The notes under the pieces are model-generated. The model did not search any database and was not told where the DNA came from. It worked only from the letters and a program-made list of their open reading frames with translations. A DNA stretch of 64,000 nt, taken from assembly GCF_015904235.1 (NCBI RefSeq), contig NZ_JADZLT010000040.1, positions 124,001-188,000 of the forward strand, given 5' to 3'. Both the position numbers and the translations under genes were made by a program. This DNA comes from Methylobrevis albus (GTDB lineage: Bacteria > Pseudomonadota > Alphaproteobacteria > Rhizobiales > Pleomorphomonadaceae). Every line of letters starts with the position of its first letter. The stretch's first letter is position 1. This document shows positions 26,378-35,051 of the stretch, in pieces.

Positions 26378-27490
26378 ATGAAAACCAAAGACGAATTTCG
26401 TGCGTCGCTCGTTACCTATGCCGAGCGCGCCTTGAAAATCCGCGACCATCTGAAGAACGAAGAGGCAACCAAGCTTTCCCTGATTTTGCCGTTTGTTTCG
26501 ATGCTTGGCTTTGATGATCGCGACCCGACCGAGGTTGCGGCGGAACACGCGTCCGACTTTTCCGAGAAGTATAAAAATCGAGTCGACTACGCCATTTTGC
26601 TCGATATGAAGCCGATCATGGCAATTGAATGCAAGTCGGCAGGGGGTACTCGCAAAGACGATCGCGGTCAGCTCAAGTCATATTTCAACGCCGCGAAAAG
26701 TGTTAAGATTGGTATACTCACAGACGGAATCGTATACGAGTTTTTTGTGGACTCGAATGAGCCCAACATGATGGACGATGAGCCTTTTCTCGTCGCCGAT
26801 TTTGAAGCAATTGCTAAAGGGCAATTGTCGGATTCTGTGACAGACGGGCTATTCGCGCTCACGAAATGGAAATTCGACCCGGAAATGGTTTCTGAGAATG
26901 CAAAGCGGAATATTTTGCTAACCGCATTCTTTCAGTATCTTTCGGAACAGTTCAGCAATCCATCGGTCGAATTCACGCGGTTTCTTCTCAAAGAAAACGA
27001 CGTCAAGCATGTTCGTACGAACGCTATCGAGGTCTACAGGGGTATTGTAAAACTTGCTTTCCGCGATGTATTTAATGCAAATGTACTCCGCCGCCTGGAA
27101 ATCCCCGACTCCGCTCCTGTGGTCGCTCCCGCACGAGTTGAAGCACCTCCAGTCGAGCCCGTCAAATCGGCTGAGAAAGGTATCATTACAACCGATGCCG
27201 AAATTGCGGCATTCAATGCGCTTCGCATGCGACTTGCCTTCCTTTGCGGGGGAGACAAAGAGGCATTCAAGAAGATTTCGCGGCTAGCGTACAAGGATTA
27301 CCAAGGGAAAATGGTTGTATTTTATGCTATGGAGCGCCGAGGTCGTATTGCTGATATTATTGAACAACGTGACGGCACCGTGAAGTATTCAGTTGATAAT
27401 GATGGTGAGACTACGCAGTCGGCAAACCTTGATGATGTCGATCAGATCATGCTGAAAAACTACCGAAACAGGATTGCCATCATTGAATAG
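26378..27490 (+). CDS. Lone HsdR N-terminal-like nuclease domain protein
   Basis: A 370-residue protein. Residues about 1-140 match the type I restriction subunit N-terminal nuclease module: the fold opens with a helical part, then SEKYKNRVDYAILLDMKPIM and AIECKSAG, where the Asp and Glu-x-Lys are the PD-(D/E)xK metal site. No helicase motor follows, so it is not a full HsdR. The C-terminal third (about residues 250-370) is Lys-rich and of unknown role. The base composition is visibly AT-richer than the neighbours, with codon use to match, which indicates acquisition by transfer. No methylase or specificity gene is beside it. Confidence 0.78.
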   Translation: MKTKDEFRASLVTYAERALKIRDHLKNEEATKLSLILPFVSMLGFDDRDPTEVAAEHASDFSEKYKNRVDYAILLDMKPIMAIECKSAGGTRKDDRGQLKSYFNAAKSVKIGILTDGIVYEFFVDSNEPNMMDDEPFLVADFEAIAKGQLSDSVTDGLFALTKWKFDPEMVSENAKRNILLTAFFQYLSEQFSNPSVEFTRFLLKENDVKHVRTNAIEVYRGIVKLAFRDVFNANVLRRLEIPDSAPVVAPARVEAPPVEPVKSAEKGIITTDAEIAAFNALRMRLAFLCGGDKEAFKKISRLAYKDYQGKMVVFYAMERRGRIADIIEQRDGTVKYSVDNDGETTQSANLDDVDQIMLKNYRNRIAIIE

Positions 27491-27684
27491 TGCATTGGCG
27501 GATCTTGGCCAAAGTGCCAAGCGACCTTGGCTGTCGCATGATTCGGCATAAGCGACAGGCTTCGTCAGAAACGCGCTTCCGTGGGTCAAAGGTCGCCTCG
27601 ATCAAGTTTTCCGCTTGCGTCCTCGCGCCGCATGCCTGTATCCACCTTGTCAGCAAAACGGCTCCAATCGAGCGATCTCGACCG
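27491..27684 (+). other. Intergenic stretch before the leuA leader peptide
   Basis: Between the nuclease-like gene and the leader peptide lies about 190 bp without a gene. It holds a short inverted repeat, TTGGC (6 bases) GCCAA at about 27506-27521. No confident promoter hexamers were found. Confidence 0.4.
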
Positions 27685-27786
27685 ATGGTTCTCGCCCCGA
27701 CGACGCGGCTGGCAGACATCGACGCGCAGGGTTTTCCCGCGCGGAGCCTTTCCCTTGCCCTGACGCTTCTCCTTAGCCGCCCCTGA
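27685..27786 (+). CDS. leuA leader peptide
   Basis: A 33-codon frame whose end reads SLSLALTLLLSRP: six Leu codons fall in nine positions (27748-27774). The stop codon lies inside a hairpin that precedes leuA. Leu-rich leader peptides of this sort control leucine-synthesis operons by ribosome stalling. The assignment comes from codon content and position; there is no independent support for translation. Confidence 0.65.
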   Translation: MVLAPTTRLADIDAQGFPARSLSLALTLLLSRP

Positions 27787-27886
27787 GCGCCGGCTGGCCC
27801 GCATTTGCGGGCAGGCACTCAGGGGAACGCACGATGCAGCCCGGACCATGACCGTCCGGCGTGTGCGGCGATGACCCGAGCGGGTC
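27780..27886 (+). promoter_or_regulatory. Hairpins of the leuA leader region
   Basis: Three stem-loops follow the leader peptide: an 8-bp outer stem (CCCCTGAG at 27780-27787 with 27818-27825) enclosing CCCGC/GCGGG; a 6-bp stem at 27841-27859 (CCGGAC/GTCCGG); and GACCCGAGCGGGTC at 27873-27886. None is followed by a T-run, so ordinary intrinsic attenuation is not obvious and another mode (Rho, or masking of the leuA ribosome site) may apply. Confidence 0.5.
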
Positions 27887-27922
27887 GCCCGGCGCCGGCG
27901 AGAAGCCAGAGGACCTGACCCC

Positions 27923-29518
27923 ATGACCGCCCCCGACACCAATTCGCCGACCGCCGCCGTAGCCTCCCCCGTGCCGGCCAAGGAACGGATCGTCATCTTC
28001 GACACCACGCTGCGCGATGGCGAGCAGTCGCCCGGCGCCTCGATGACCTTCGAGGAGAAGCTCGTCGTCGCCGACCTGCTGGAATCGATGGGCGTCGACG
28101 TGATCGAGGCCGGCTTTCCGATGGCGAGCCAGGGCGATTTCGACAGCGTGCAGGAGATCGCACGGCGCTCGAAGACCGCGATCATCGCCGGTCTCGCCCG
28201 CGCGATTCCCGCCGACATCGCCCGGGCCGGCGACGCCGTGAAGCCCGCTGCGCGGCCGCGCATCCACACCTTCGTCTCGACGTCGCCGATCCATCTCGCG
28301 CACCAGATGAAGAAGACCGAGGAGCAGGTGCTGGAGATCATTTCGGCGACGGTGGCGCAGGCGCGCAACCTCGTCGACGACGTCGAATGGTCGGCGATGG
28401 ACGCGACGCGAACCCCGCTCGACTATCTCTGCCGCTGCGTCGAGATGGCGATCCGCGCGGGTGCGACCACGATCAACCTGCCCGACACCGTCGGCTATGC
28501 GGTGCCCGAGGAATATGCCGCGATGTTCCGCGAGGTGCGCGCGCGGGTGCCCAACGCCGACAAGGCGATCTTCTCGACCCATTGCCACGACGACCTCGGC
28601 CTCGCGGTGGCGAACTCGCTGGCCGGGGTCGCCGGCGGCGCGCGGCAGATCGAGTGCACCATCAACGGCCTCGGCGAGCGCGCGGGCAACGCGGCGCTGG
28701 AAGAGGTGGTGATGGCGATCCGCACCCGCGGCGACGTGATGCCCTACATGACCGGCATCGACACGCGGCAGCTGGTGCGCGCCTCGAAGCTCGTCTCCAA
28801 CGCCTCCGCCTTCCCGGTGCAGTACAACAAGGCGATCGTCGGCCAGAACGCGTTTGCGCACGAGAGCGGCATCCACCAGGACGGCATGCTGAAGAACGCC
28901 GAGACCTACGAGATCATGCGGCCCGAGGACGTCGGCGTGAAGTCGACCTCGCTGGTCATGGGCAAGCATTCCGGCCGGCACGCTTTCAAGGAGAAGCTGA
29001 AGGATCTCGGCATCGAGCTCGGCGACAACGCGCTGGAAGACGCCTTCAAGCGCTTCAAGGACCTCGCCGACAAGAAGAAGCACGTCTTCGACGAGGACAT
29101 CGAGGCGCTGGTCTCCGACGGGCTGGAGACGGCCGGCGAGACGATCAAGGTGATCGCGCTCACCGTGATCGCCGGCACCGCCGGGCCGCAGTCGGCGACC
29201 ATCACCCTCGACGTCGCCGGCACCCACATCACCAAGATGGCGAGCGGCGACGGCCCGGTGGACGCGACCTTCAACGCGATCAAGGCGATCCAGCCGCACG
29301 AGGCGGTGCTCAGGCTCTACCAAGTCAGCGCCGTCACCGAGGGCACCGACGCCCAGGCGGAAGTCTTCATCCGCCTCGAAGACGCCGGCAAGCAGGTGAC
29401 CGGCCGCGCCGCCGACACCGACACCCTCGTCGCCTCGGCAAAAGCCTACATCTCGGCCCTCAACAAGCTGAAGAGCGCCCGCGGCCGGGTGAACGCGCAG
29501 GCGATGGCGGCGGTGTGA
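27923..29518 (+). CDS. leuA: 2-isopropylmalate synthase
   Basis: Condenses acetyl-CoA with 2-oxoisovalerate in the first committed step of leucine synthesis. The 531-residue protein has the HMGL-like barrel with [17 protein letters not shown] (about residues 25-41), the metal-binding histidines in [14 protein letters not shown] and [14 protein letters not shown], and the C-terminal regulatory LeuA dimer domain to which leucine binds (from about residue 395). It follows the Leu-rich leader peptide. Its stop overlaps the GTG start of the dioxygenase gene. Confidence 0.97.
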   Translation: MTAPDTNSPTAAVASPVPAKERIVIFDTTLRDGEQSPGASMTFEEKLVVADLLESMGVDVIEAGFPMASQGDFDSVQEIARRSKTAIIAGLARAIPADIARAGDAVKPAARPRIHTFVSTSPIHLAHQMKKTEEQVLEIISATVAQARNLVDDVEWSAMDATRTPLDYLCRCVEMAIRAGATTINLPDTVGYAVPEEYAAMFREVRARVPNADKAIFSTHCHDDLGLAVANSLAGVAGGARQIECTINGLGERAGNAALEEVVMAIRTRGDVMPYMTGIDTRQLVRASKLVSNASAFPVQYNKAIVGQNAFAHESGIHQDGMLKNAETYEIMRPEDVGVKSTSLVMGKHSGRHAFKEKLKDLGIELGDNALEDAFKRFKDLADKKKHVFDEDIEALVSDGLETAGETIKVIALTVIAGTAGPQSATITLDVAGTHITKMASGDGPVDATFNAIKAIQPHEAVLRLYQVSAVTEGTDAQAEVFIRLEDAGKQVTGRAADTDTLVASAKAYISALNKLKSARGRVNAQAMAAV

Positions 29519-30273
29519 GCGACCCGACGGGGCTTGGCGGGGCCGCTCCCCCGGGAGCGGCCGCAGACCCGGAGGGCTTGGCCGACGCGGCGCTGCCGGC
29601 CGCGGCCGACGACGGCCGGCTGCGGCGCGCGCTCGAGGAGAGCGGCCGCATCTGGCTGCGCGGCGGAGCGAGCGCCGCTGAGCTCGAGCGGATCGGCGAT
29701 CTCGTCCGCCTCGGCGGTCGTCCCGGTGCGCGGATCGATGCCGCCTCCGCCCTGTTCGCCGCCGTCGCCGGGGCCGCGTTTTCCGCGCGGATCGGCGCGA
29801 TCTGGCCGGGCATGCGCCCGGTGCGCATCGTCGCGTTCGACAAGTCGGCGGGCGCCAACTGGGGCGTGCCCTGGCATCAGGACCGGGTGATCGCCGTCGC
29901 TGGGCGGGCCGATGCGCCGGGCTGCAGCAACTGGACGCTGAAAGCCGGGGTCTGGCACTGCGAACCGCCGGTGGACCTGCTGCAATCGATGCTGTTCGTC
30001 CGCCTGCATCTCGACAGCAATGACGCCGAGAACGGCGCAATGGAGATCGCCCCGGGCAGCCACCGCGCCGGCCTGATTCCGACCGACGCCGCCGAGCGCG
30101 TCGCCGCGGCCGGCCCGACCGAAATCACCGCCGCCGCGCCCGGCGACGTGCTGGTACTCGCCATGCTGACGCTGCACCGGTCGCTGCCGTCCCGCGATCC
30201 GGCCGCCCGCCGGGTACTCCGCATCGACTACGCGGCCGGCCCGCCGCCGGCGCCGCTGGCGTGGGCCGTGTGA
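29515..30273 (+). CDS. Phytanoyl-CoA dioxygenase (PhyH) family protein
   Basis: A 252-residue Fe(II)/2-oxoglutarate oxygenase-like protein. The His-x-Asp metal pair is seen in VPWHQDR, and the distal His in LTLHRSLPSRDP, followed by the 2-oxoglutarate-binding Arg in RRVLRIDY. The first about 40 residues are Ala/Gly-rich. It begins with GTG inside the leuA stop region (GTGA overlap), so it is translated with leuA. The substrate is unknown; the coupling to leuA may be incidental. The frame runs open far upstream through leuA but that part is shadow. Confidence 0.82.
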   Translation: MSDPTGLGGAAPPGAAADPEGLADAALPAAADDGRLRRALEESGRIWLRGGASAAELERIGDLVRLGGRPGARIDAASALFAAVAGAAFSARIGAIWPGMRPVRIVAFDKSAGANWGVPWHQDRVIAVAGRADAPGCSNWTLKAGVWHCEPPVDLLQSMLFVRLHLDSNDAENGAMEIAPGSHRAGLIPTDAAERVAAAGPTEITAAAPGDVLVLAMLTLHRSLPSRDPAARRVLRIDYAAGPPPAPLAWAV

Positions 30274-30382
30274 GTTCTGCTGTCTTGGGTTCGGAACCGC
30301 CGATTCGCCCCCGCGATCGCCGCCGCACCGCCGGGCCTCTTGGGCTCTGGACCGGGGCAACTGCCTCATGCCGCCGCCGACT

Positions 30383-30562
30383 CCCCCCCTCCCTGTCCCT
30401 CCCCCTCGAGGGGGGAGGGGACGCCAGTGGCGCGGCCGAGCCCAGCGATCCTCCTGGCGTCTCGGCCTCTCGGCGTCTCGGCGTCTTGGCGGCGGGCGAC
30501 GGGCGCCGGGCGCCGGGCGATCACTCCCTCCCCCCTCGAGGGGGAGGGTCGGGGAGGGGGGG
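30383..30562. repeat. GC-rich intergenic inverted repeat before tRNA-Lys
   Basis: Arms at about 30383-30420 and 30524-30562 share CCCTCCCCC, TCGAGGGGG and GGGGAGGGG blocks in inverted order with a few differences. Between them is a run of short tandem units, GTCTCGGC-like, at about 30457-30490. The gap 30274-30667 otherwise has no gene. Related in style, but not in detail, to the elements at 19117 and 56708. Confidence 0.7.
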
Positions 30563-30667
30563 ACCCTCCTCGACCTCCGTCTGCGCGACGTCGAATTAGG
30601 GCTTGCAGCCCCGTCCCCCGCCGACTATAAGGCCGCATCTTCTCCGGGCGCCGCGGCGCCTGCGGGC

Positions 30668-30743
<76 letters not shown>

Positions 30744-31182
30744 ATCTTTCCAGATCATCTGGTCTGCCTGATAGATGCCTCAGCATCTTTCACGATCGAT
30801 TTCTCCCGTCTTGTAATTCGTCCCGGAGCGCAATTAATTCCGCGCCCGCTGATGTACGATTGGTCGCCGACAATTTCATTATTGAATATTTCGATTTCTC
30901 TTATCTCGATCCAGTCAATATTATAAATACATCAGCTTTGAAAACTTATTTTTCGAAATCAAGTCGGCTGCTTCATCGGACTTGTAGCGTCGTTGTGTGA
31001 CGTTGGGCATTGAAGCCGCAACAGTGGACCTTGAATTTTCGGTCTAGCGGTGAAGGCAGAAGTATCACTCATTTCGTCGCGTTTGATTTTCATGTATTGA
31101 CTTTTCAAAATGTTTTTGTTCTACTTTGATGATCATTATCTTTGTTATCATTTTGAAATACTTTATAATGCGAGGTGTCAAA
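30744..31182 (+). promoter_or_regulatory. AT-rich intergenic region after tRNA-Lys, with a promoter
   Basis: About 440 bp, far AT-richer than the surroundings. A short palindrome CCAGATCATCTGG lies just after the tRNA (30750-30762). A promoter for the next small gene is likely: TTGACT at 31097-31102, a 17-bp spacer, and TCTACT at 31120-31125. No gene is supported here, and no repeat of the tRNA 3' end was found in the window. Confidence 0.5.
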
Positions 31183-31380
31183 ATGGCAAATGTTCGAGTC
31201 AGAACTGGTGGCGGAGCTGTAATTGTCGATCTTGACCGCGTTCCTGTAGCTGGGGATTATTTGTTGATTGGAGGGCCGCTTCGGTTTGTCAGATCTGTTG
31301 TTTTGATGTCCCCAAATCCGGCAAACATTCACGCTGAAGTATTTGCAATTGTAGATGCTGACGGAAAACCTGGAATTTAA
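31183..31380 (+). CDS. Small protein of unknown function
   Basis: A 65-residue protein (starts MANVRVRTGGG) with alternating hydrophobic residues suggesting a small beta domain. The ATG at 31183 has GAGGTGTC just upstream and a promoter about 60 bp further. Composition is AT-rich. Not recognised. Confidence 0.45.
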   Translation: MANVRVRTGGGAVIVDLDRVPVAGDYLLIGGPLRFVRSVVLMSPNPANIHAEVFAIVDADGKPGI

Positions 31381-31503
31381 ATCTTCCGAGGGCAGGTTCT
31401 GATGCACGTCAGCTTGCGGCGCTGATGCTTTCGTATCAGGGCACGTCAAGCGAGCTGGTCTCGTTGCTCGGCTCTTGGCAACCAAGATGGGGCAGGTATC
31501 GGC

Positions 31504-31695
31504 ATGGATACCAGCGCCAAAGTCGTAACCGTCGCCTTCGATGCCGAATCGGAAGTGTGGTTCATCAAATCGAGTGATCTTCCGGGTCTCAATGGCGAGG
31601 CCGACACGATTGCGGGTCTGACCGTCGTGTTGCCGGCTCTGGTCGCTGATCTTTTCGGCGACGGCATTAACGTTCGGGTCCACATCGAGACGTGA
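31504..31695 (+). CDS. DUF1902 family small protein
   Basis: A 63-residue protein with the pattern VTVAFDAESEVWFIKSSDLPGL (quoted in part: SEVWFIKSSDLPGLNGEADT), which is the compact HicB-like fold of DUF1902. In HicAB pairs this fold is the antitoxin. No HicA-type double-stranded-RNA-binding toxin is next to it, so it appears orphaned. Its function is not known. Confidence 0.72.
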   Translation: MDTSAKVVTVAFDAESEVWFIKSSDLPGLNGEADTIAGLTVVLPALVADLFGDGINVRVHIET

Positions 31696-31888
31696 AAAAG
31701 CGAAGCGTGGGTGAGACGGAGATAGTTTGGCCGATCTGGCGGGGACGTTGTACCGAAGACCCCGCACATCCTCCCGATGAGATTCGGGCTATGGTTCCTT
31801 TGAGGCGTTGCCTACCCGGGCACCTGCCGCGACTGGCGCGGACCCGCTCCCGTCGCCGGGACCGTCGCCGAACAGAGGGATCAGCCGG

Positions 31889-33163
31889 ATGCCGGATCGG
31901 GATCTGCCGCTCGAGGTCGTGGCGCGCGATGCAGGCGATCCGGCGCGGGCGGCTCCGCGAGGGTGGTTCAGGAAGCGGTTCCTGCTGATCCTACTCGTGC
32001 CGCCGCTGCTGTTCACCGGGGCGGTGCTCGGCATGTATTTCCAGCCGCCGGGCCTGCGCGTCTTCTACGCCGTCACCGGGCTGCAGCCGGGCGCCGGCAC
32101 CGATACGCCGATCGCGCTGCCGCCCGACCTCGAGATCCCCGCCGAGATGGTGGAGACGATGCGGGTGACCGACGTCGTCGGCCTCGCGCGGCTGATCCCG
32201 GAGGGCGACGTCTCCGTGGTGGCGGCGCCCTATGGCTCGGGCGACGCGCGGGTCGCCGAGATCCTCGTCAAGGTCGGCGACCGGGTGGACAAGGGCGCGC
32301 CCGTCGCCCGGCTCGACAATCTCGACGTGCTGGAAAGCGCCGTGCTGCTCGCCGAGGCGAGCGTCGCGGTGACGGCGGCGGTGCTGGCGCAGACGCGGTC
32401 GGAGGTCGCCAGCGGCCGCGACGAGGCGGGGGCGCTGCTCGACCAGGCGCGCTCGGCGGCGGCCGAGGCGACCGCGAACCGGGCGCGCACCGCGGAGCTG
32501 TTCGCCCGCGGCGTCGCCAGCCGCGCGACGATGGACGCCGCGGCGGCAGCCGAACTGCAGGCGGTGGCGGCGGCGCGCAAGGCGGAGGCGACGCTCGCCC
32601 GCTACACCGCCGTCGGCCTCGACGAGCAGCCGGGCGTCATCGTCGCCGCGCGCAACCTCGACGCCGCCGAGGCGGACCTCACCCGCGCCCGGCGCGATCT
32701 CGCGAAAGCCGTGGTGGTCGCGCCGATCACCGGCACTATCCTCGACATTCACGCCACCCCCGGCGAGCGCCCGCCGGCCGGCGGCATCATGGAGATGGGC
32801 TTCACCGACCGGATGACCGCCGAGGCGGAGATCTGGCAGGACCGCATCGCCCGGGTGGCGCCGGGCCAGCCGGTGGAACTGGTGGCGACCGCCCTCGGCC
32901 AGACCTTCCAGGGGCGGGTGCAGTCGATCGGCCTCACCGTCGGCCGGCAGGGGCTGATCGCCGATGACACGGCCGCGAACACCGACGCCCGCGTGGTGCG
33001 GGTGATCGTGGCGCTCGACCCGGACACCTCCGCCGCGGCGGCGCGCTACACCAACCTCGAGGTGATCGCGCGCATCGACACCAAGGGCACCGGGGCCGGG
33101 ACCGGGGCCGAGACCGGGACCGAGACCGGGGTGGGCCGCGCCGGCGGGGAGGGGCTCCCTTGA
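31889..33163 (+). CDS. HlyD/DevB-type membrane fusion protein of an ABC exporter
   Basis: A 424-residue periplasmic adaptor that links an inner-membrane ABC pump to an outer-membrane channel. It has one membrane anchor at about residues 31-48 (LILLVPPLLFTGAVLGM), the biotinyl-lipoyl half motif VKVGDRVDKGAPVARLDN (about residues 130-147), a long Ala-rich coiled-coil hairpin (about 150-260), and the second lipoyl half (VVAPITGTILDIH). The C-terminal Thr/Gly tail is low complexity. The start ATG at 31889 was taken over upstream in-frame starts; the upstream part is not coding. Overlaps the permease gene by 4 bp. Confidence 0.87.
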   Translation: MPDRDLPLEVVARDAGDPARAAPRGWFRKRFLLILLVPPLLFTGAVLGMYFQPPGLRVFYAVTGLQPGAGTDTPIALPPDLEIPAEMVETMRVTDVVGLARLIPEGDVSVVAAPYGSGDARVAEILVKVGDRVDKGAPVARLDNLDVLESAVLLAEASVAVTAAVLAQTRSEVASGRDEAGALLDQARSAAAEATANRARTAELFARGVASRATMDAAAAAELQAVAAARKAEATLARYTAVGLDEQPGVIVAARNLDAAEADLTRARRDLAKAVVVAPITGTILDIHATPGERPPAGGIMEMGFTDRMTAEAEIWQDRIARVAPGQPVELVATALGQTFQGRVQSIGLTVGRQGLIADDTAANTDARVVRVIVALDPDTSAAAARYTNLEVIARIDTKGTGAGTGAETGTETGVGRAGGEGLP

Positions 33164-34332
33164 GGTGGATCATCGCGCGCCTGTTCGGGCGGCTGCCGAT
33201 CGGCTGGCTGCAACTCACCCATTCGCGCACCCGCTTCGCCTCGGCGCTCGCCGGCGTCGCCTTCGCCAACGTGCTCGTCTTCGTGCAGCTCGGACTGATG
33301 AGCTCGATGGCGACGGCGACGCTGAGGCCCTACTCGTTCTTCCGCGCCGACGTGATGATCTCCGCGCCCGACGCGGATTCGCTGACCGAGGGCGGCAATG
33401 TCGCGCGGCAATGGCTGCTGCAGGCGCTCGCCGACCCCGAGGTGGAGGCGGGCATCGGGCTGTTCCTCGGCAACGTCACCTGGCACCTGCCGGGCAAGGG
33501 GCTGGTGCTGACCACCTTCGGCGTCGATCCGGCCGCCTCCGGCTTCCTCGCCCCCGACATCGCGGCTAAGGCCGGGGTGCTGTCGATGCGCAACGCCGGG
33601 CTGCTCGACCGGCTCAGCCGCGGCCTGCCGCGCGAGACGGCGGCGGCGATCCGCCCGCAGACGCCGCTCTCCTTCGAGGTCAGCGGCGATACCGTCACGC
33701 TGTACGACACCTTCGCCGGCGGTGGCGGCTTCAGCGGCGACGGCCACATGGTCGTGTCGGACCAGACCTTCCTCGGCCTGTTTCCCGCCCGCAGCTCCGC
33801 TGCGCCCGACCATCTGCTGCTGCGGGTGGTGCCGGGCGCCGATCCGGTGGTCGTCGCCGAGCGGCTGCGCGACCTCGTCTCGGACAAGTCGCTGCGCATC
33901 CGCACCTATGCGGCGGCGGGGCGCGAGGACCTCGTCTACCAGCAGACCCGGCGGCCGACCGGCATCATCTTCGGCTTCGGCGTGGTGATCGGCATCCTGG
34001 TCGGTCTGGTCATCGTCTACCAGGTGCTTTCGACCGACGTCGCCGACCATCTCGGGGAGTATGCGACCTTCAAGGCGATGGGCTATCCGCCGCGCTTCTT
34101 CCTCGGCGTCGTGCTCGAGGAGGCGCTGGTGCTCGGCATCTTCGGCTTCCTGCCGGGGCTCGGCCTCGGGACGGCGCTGCTGGCGCTGATGGCGCAGGCG
34201 ACCACGTTGCCGCTGCAGATGACCGCGACGATGGCGCTGTCGGTCTTCGTCGGCACCATCGTGTTCAGCATGCTGTCCGGCGTGCTCGCCACGCGGCGGC
34301 TGGCGGCGGCCGATCCCGCCGACCTGTTCTGA
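33160..34332 (+). CDS. DevC-type ABC exporter permease
   Basis: A 390-residue MacB/FtsX-type permease. It has one N-terminal membrane helix (about residues 22-45), a large periplasmic domain (about 46-265), and three C-terminal helices (GIIFGFGVVIGILVGLVIVY, then two more). The motif EYATFKAMGYPPRFF is the hallmark coupling region of the DevC group. It starts with TTG inside the adaptor stop (TTGA overlap), so coupling to the adaptor is expected. Cargo is unknown; relatives export glycolipids or other hydrophobic compounds. Confidence 0.87.
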   Translation: MRWIIARLFGRLPIGWLQLTHSRTRFASALAGVAFANVLVFVQLGLMSSMATATLRPYSFFRADVMISAPDADSLTEGGNVARQWLLQALADPEVEAGIGLFLGNVTWHLPGKGLVLTTFGVDPAASGFLAPDIAAKAGVLSMRNAGLLDRLSRGLPRETAAAIRPQTPLSFEVSGDTVTLYDTFAGGGGFSGDGHMVVSDQTFLGLFPARSSAAPDHLLLRVVPGADPVVVAERLRDLVSDKSLRIRTYAAAGREDLVYQQTRRPTGIIFGFGVVIGILVGLVIVYQVLSTDVADHLGEYATFKAMGYPPRFFLGVVLEEALVLGIFGFLPGLGLGTALLALMAQATTLPLQMTATMALSVFVGTIVFSMLSGVLATRRLAAADPADLF

Positions 34333-34343
34333 CGGGGGCGGCG

Positions 34344-35045
34344 ATGGATCCCGGACCCCCCGTCGTCATTCGCGGCCTCAACCACTGGTTCGGCGCGGGC
34401 GAGGCGCGCAAGCAGGCGCTCTACGACATCGACCTCACCATCGCGCGCGGCAGCCTCACCGCCGTGGTCGGGCCGTCCGGCTCCGGCAAGACGACGGTGC
34501 TGACCCTCGTCGGCTGCCTGCGCGAGGTGCAGGAGGGGTCGGTAAGGCTGCTCGGCCACGAGCTTCGCCACGCCAAGCCGAACCTCCTGATGCTGCTGCG
34601 CCGGCGGCTCGGCTTCATCTTCCAGGCGCACAACCTGCACGACAGCCTGACGGCGATCGAGAACGTGCGCATGGGCCTGCAGGTGCACGGGGCGATGGAT
34701 CCCCGCCGCGAGATCGAAGCGGCCGGCCATGCGCTGGCGCTGCTCGGCCTCGCCGACCGCATGGACTACCTGCCGGCCAATCTCTCCGGCGGCCAGAAGC
34801 AGCGCGTCGCCATCGCGCGCGCGCTGGTCGGCAACCCCGACCTGATCCTCGCCGACGAACCGACCGCCGCCCTCGACCGCGAGAGCGGATCGAACGTCGT
34901 CGACATCCTGATGCGGCTCGGCAAGGCGCGCGGCACCACCACCATCATGGTCACCCACGACGGCCGCATCCTCGACCGCGCCGACCGCATCGTCACGCTG
35001 GAGGAAGGCCGCATCGTCGCCGACACGGCGCCGTTTGCAGGCTGA
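34344..35045 (+). CDS. DevA-type ABC exporter ATPase
   Basis: A 233-residue ATPase that powers the permease above. Walker A GPSGSGKTT (about residues 45-53), signature LSGGQKQRVAIARAL (about 145-159), Walker B LILADEPTAALD (about 165-176), and the H-loop VTHDGRI are intact. It begins 11 bp after the permease gene and ends 6 bp before convergent moeA. Composition is normal for the genome, so the exporter is not evidently foreign. Confidence 0.92.
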   Translation: MDPGPPVVIRGLNHWFGAGEARKQALYDIDLTIARGSLTAVVGPSGSGKTTVLTLVGCLREVQEGSVRLLGHELRHAKPNLLMLLRRRLGFIFQAHNLHDSLTAIENVRMGLQVHGAMDPRREIEAAGHALALLGLADRMDYLPANLSGGQKQRVAIARALVGNPDLILADEPTAALDRESGSNVVDILMRLGKARGTTTIMVTHDGRILDRADRIVTLEEGRIVADTAPFAG

Positions 35046-35051
35046 GGTCGC

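Noticed and set aside
31692..31988. Small plus-strand frame overlapping the start of the HlyD-like gene
   Set aside because: It is Arg-rich, lacks a family pattern and runs into the adaptor gene in another frame.
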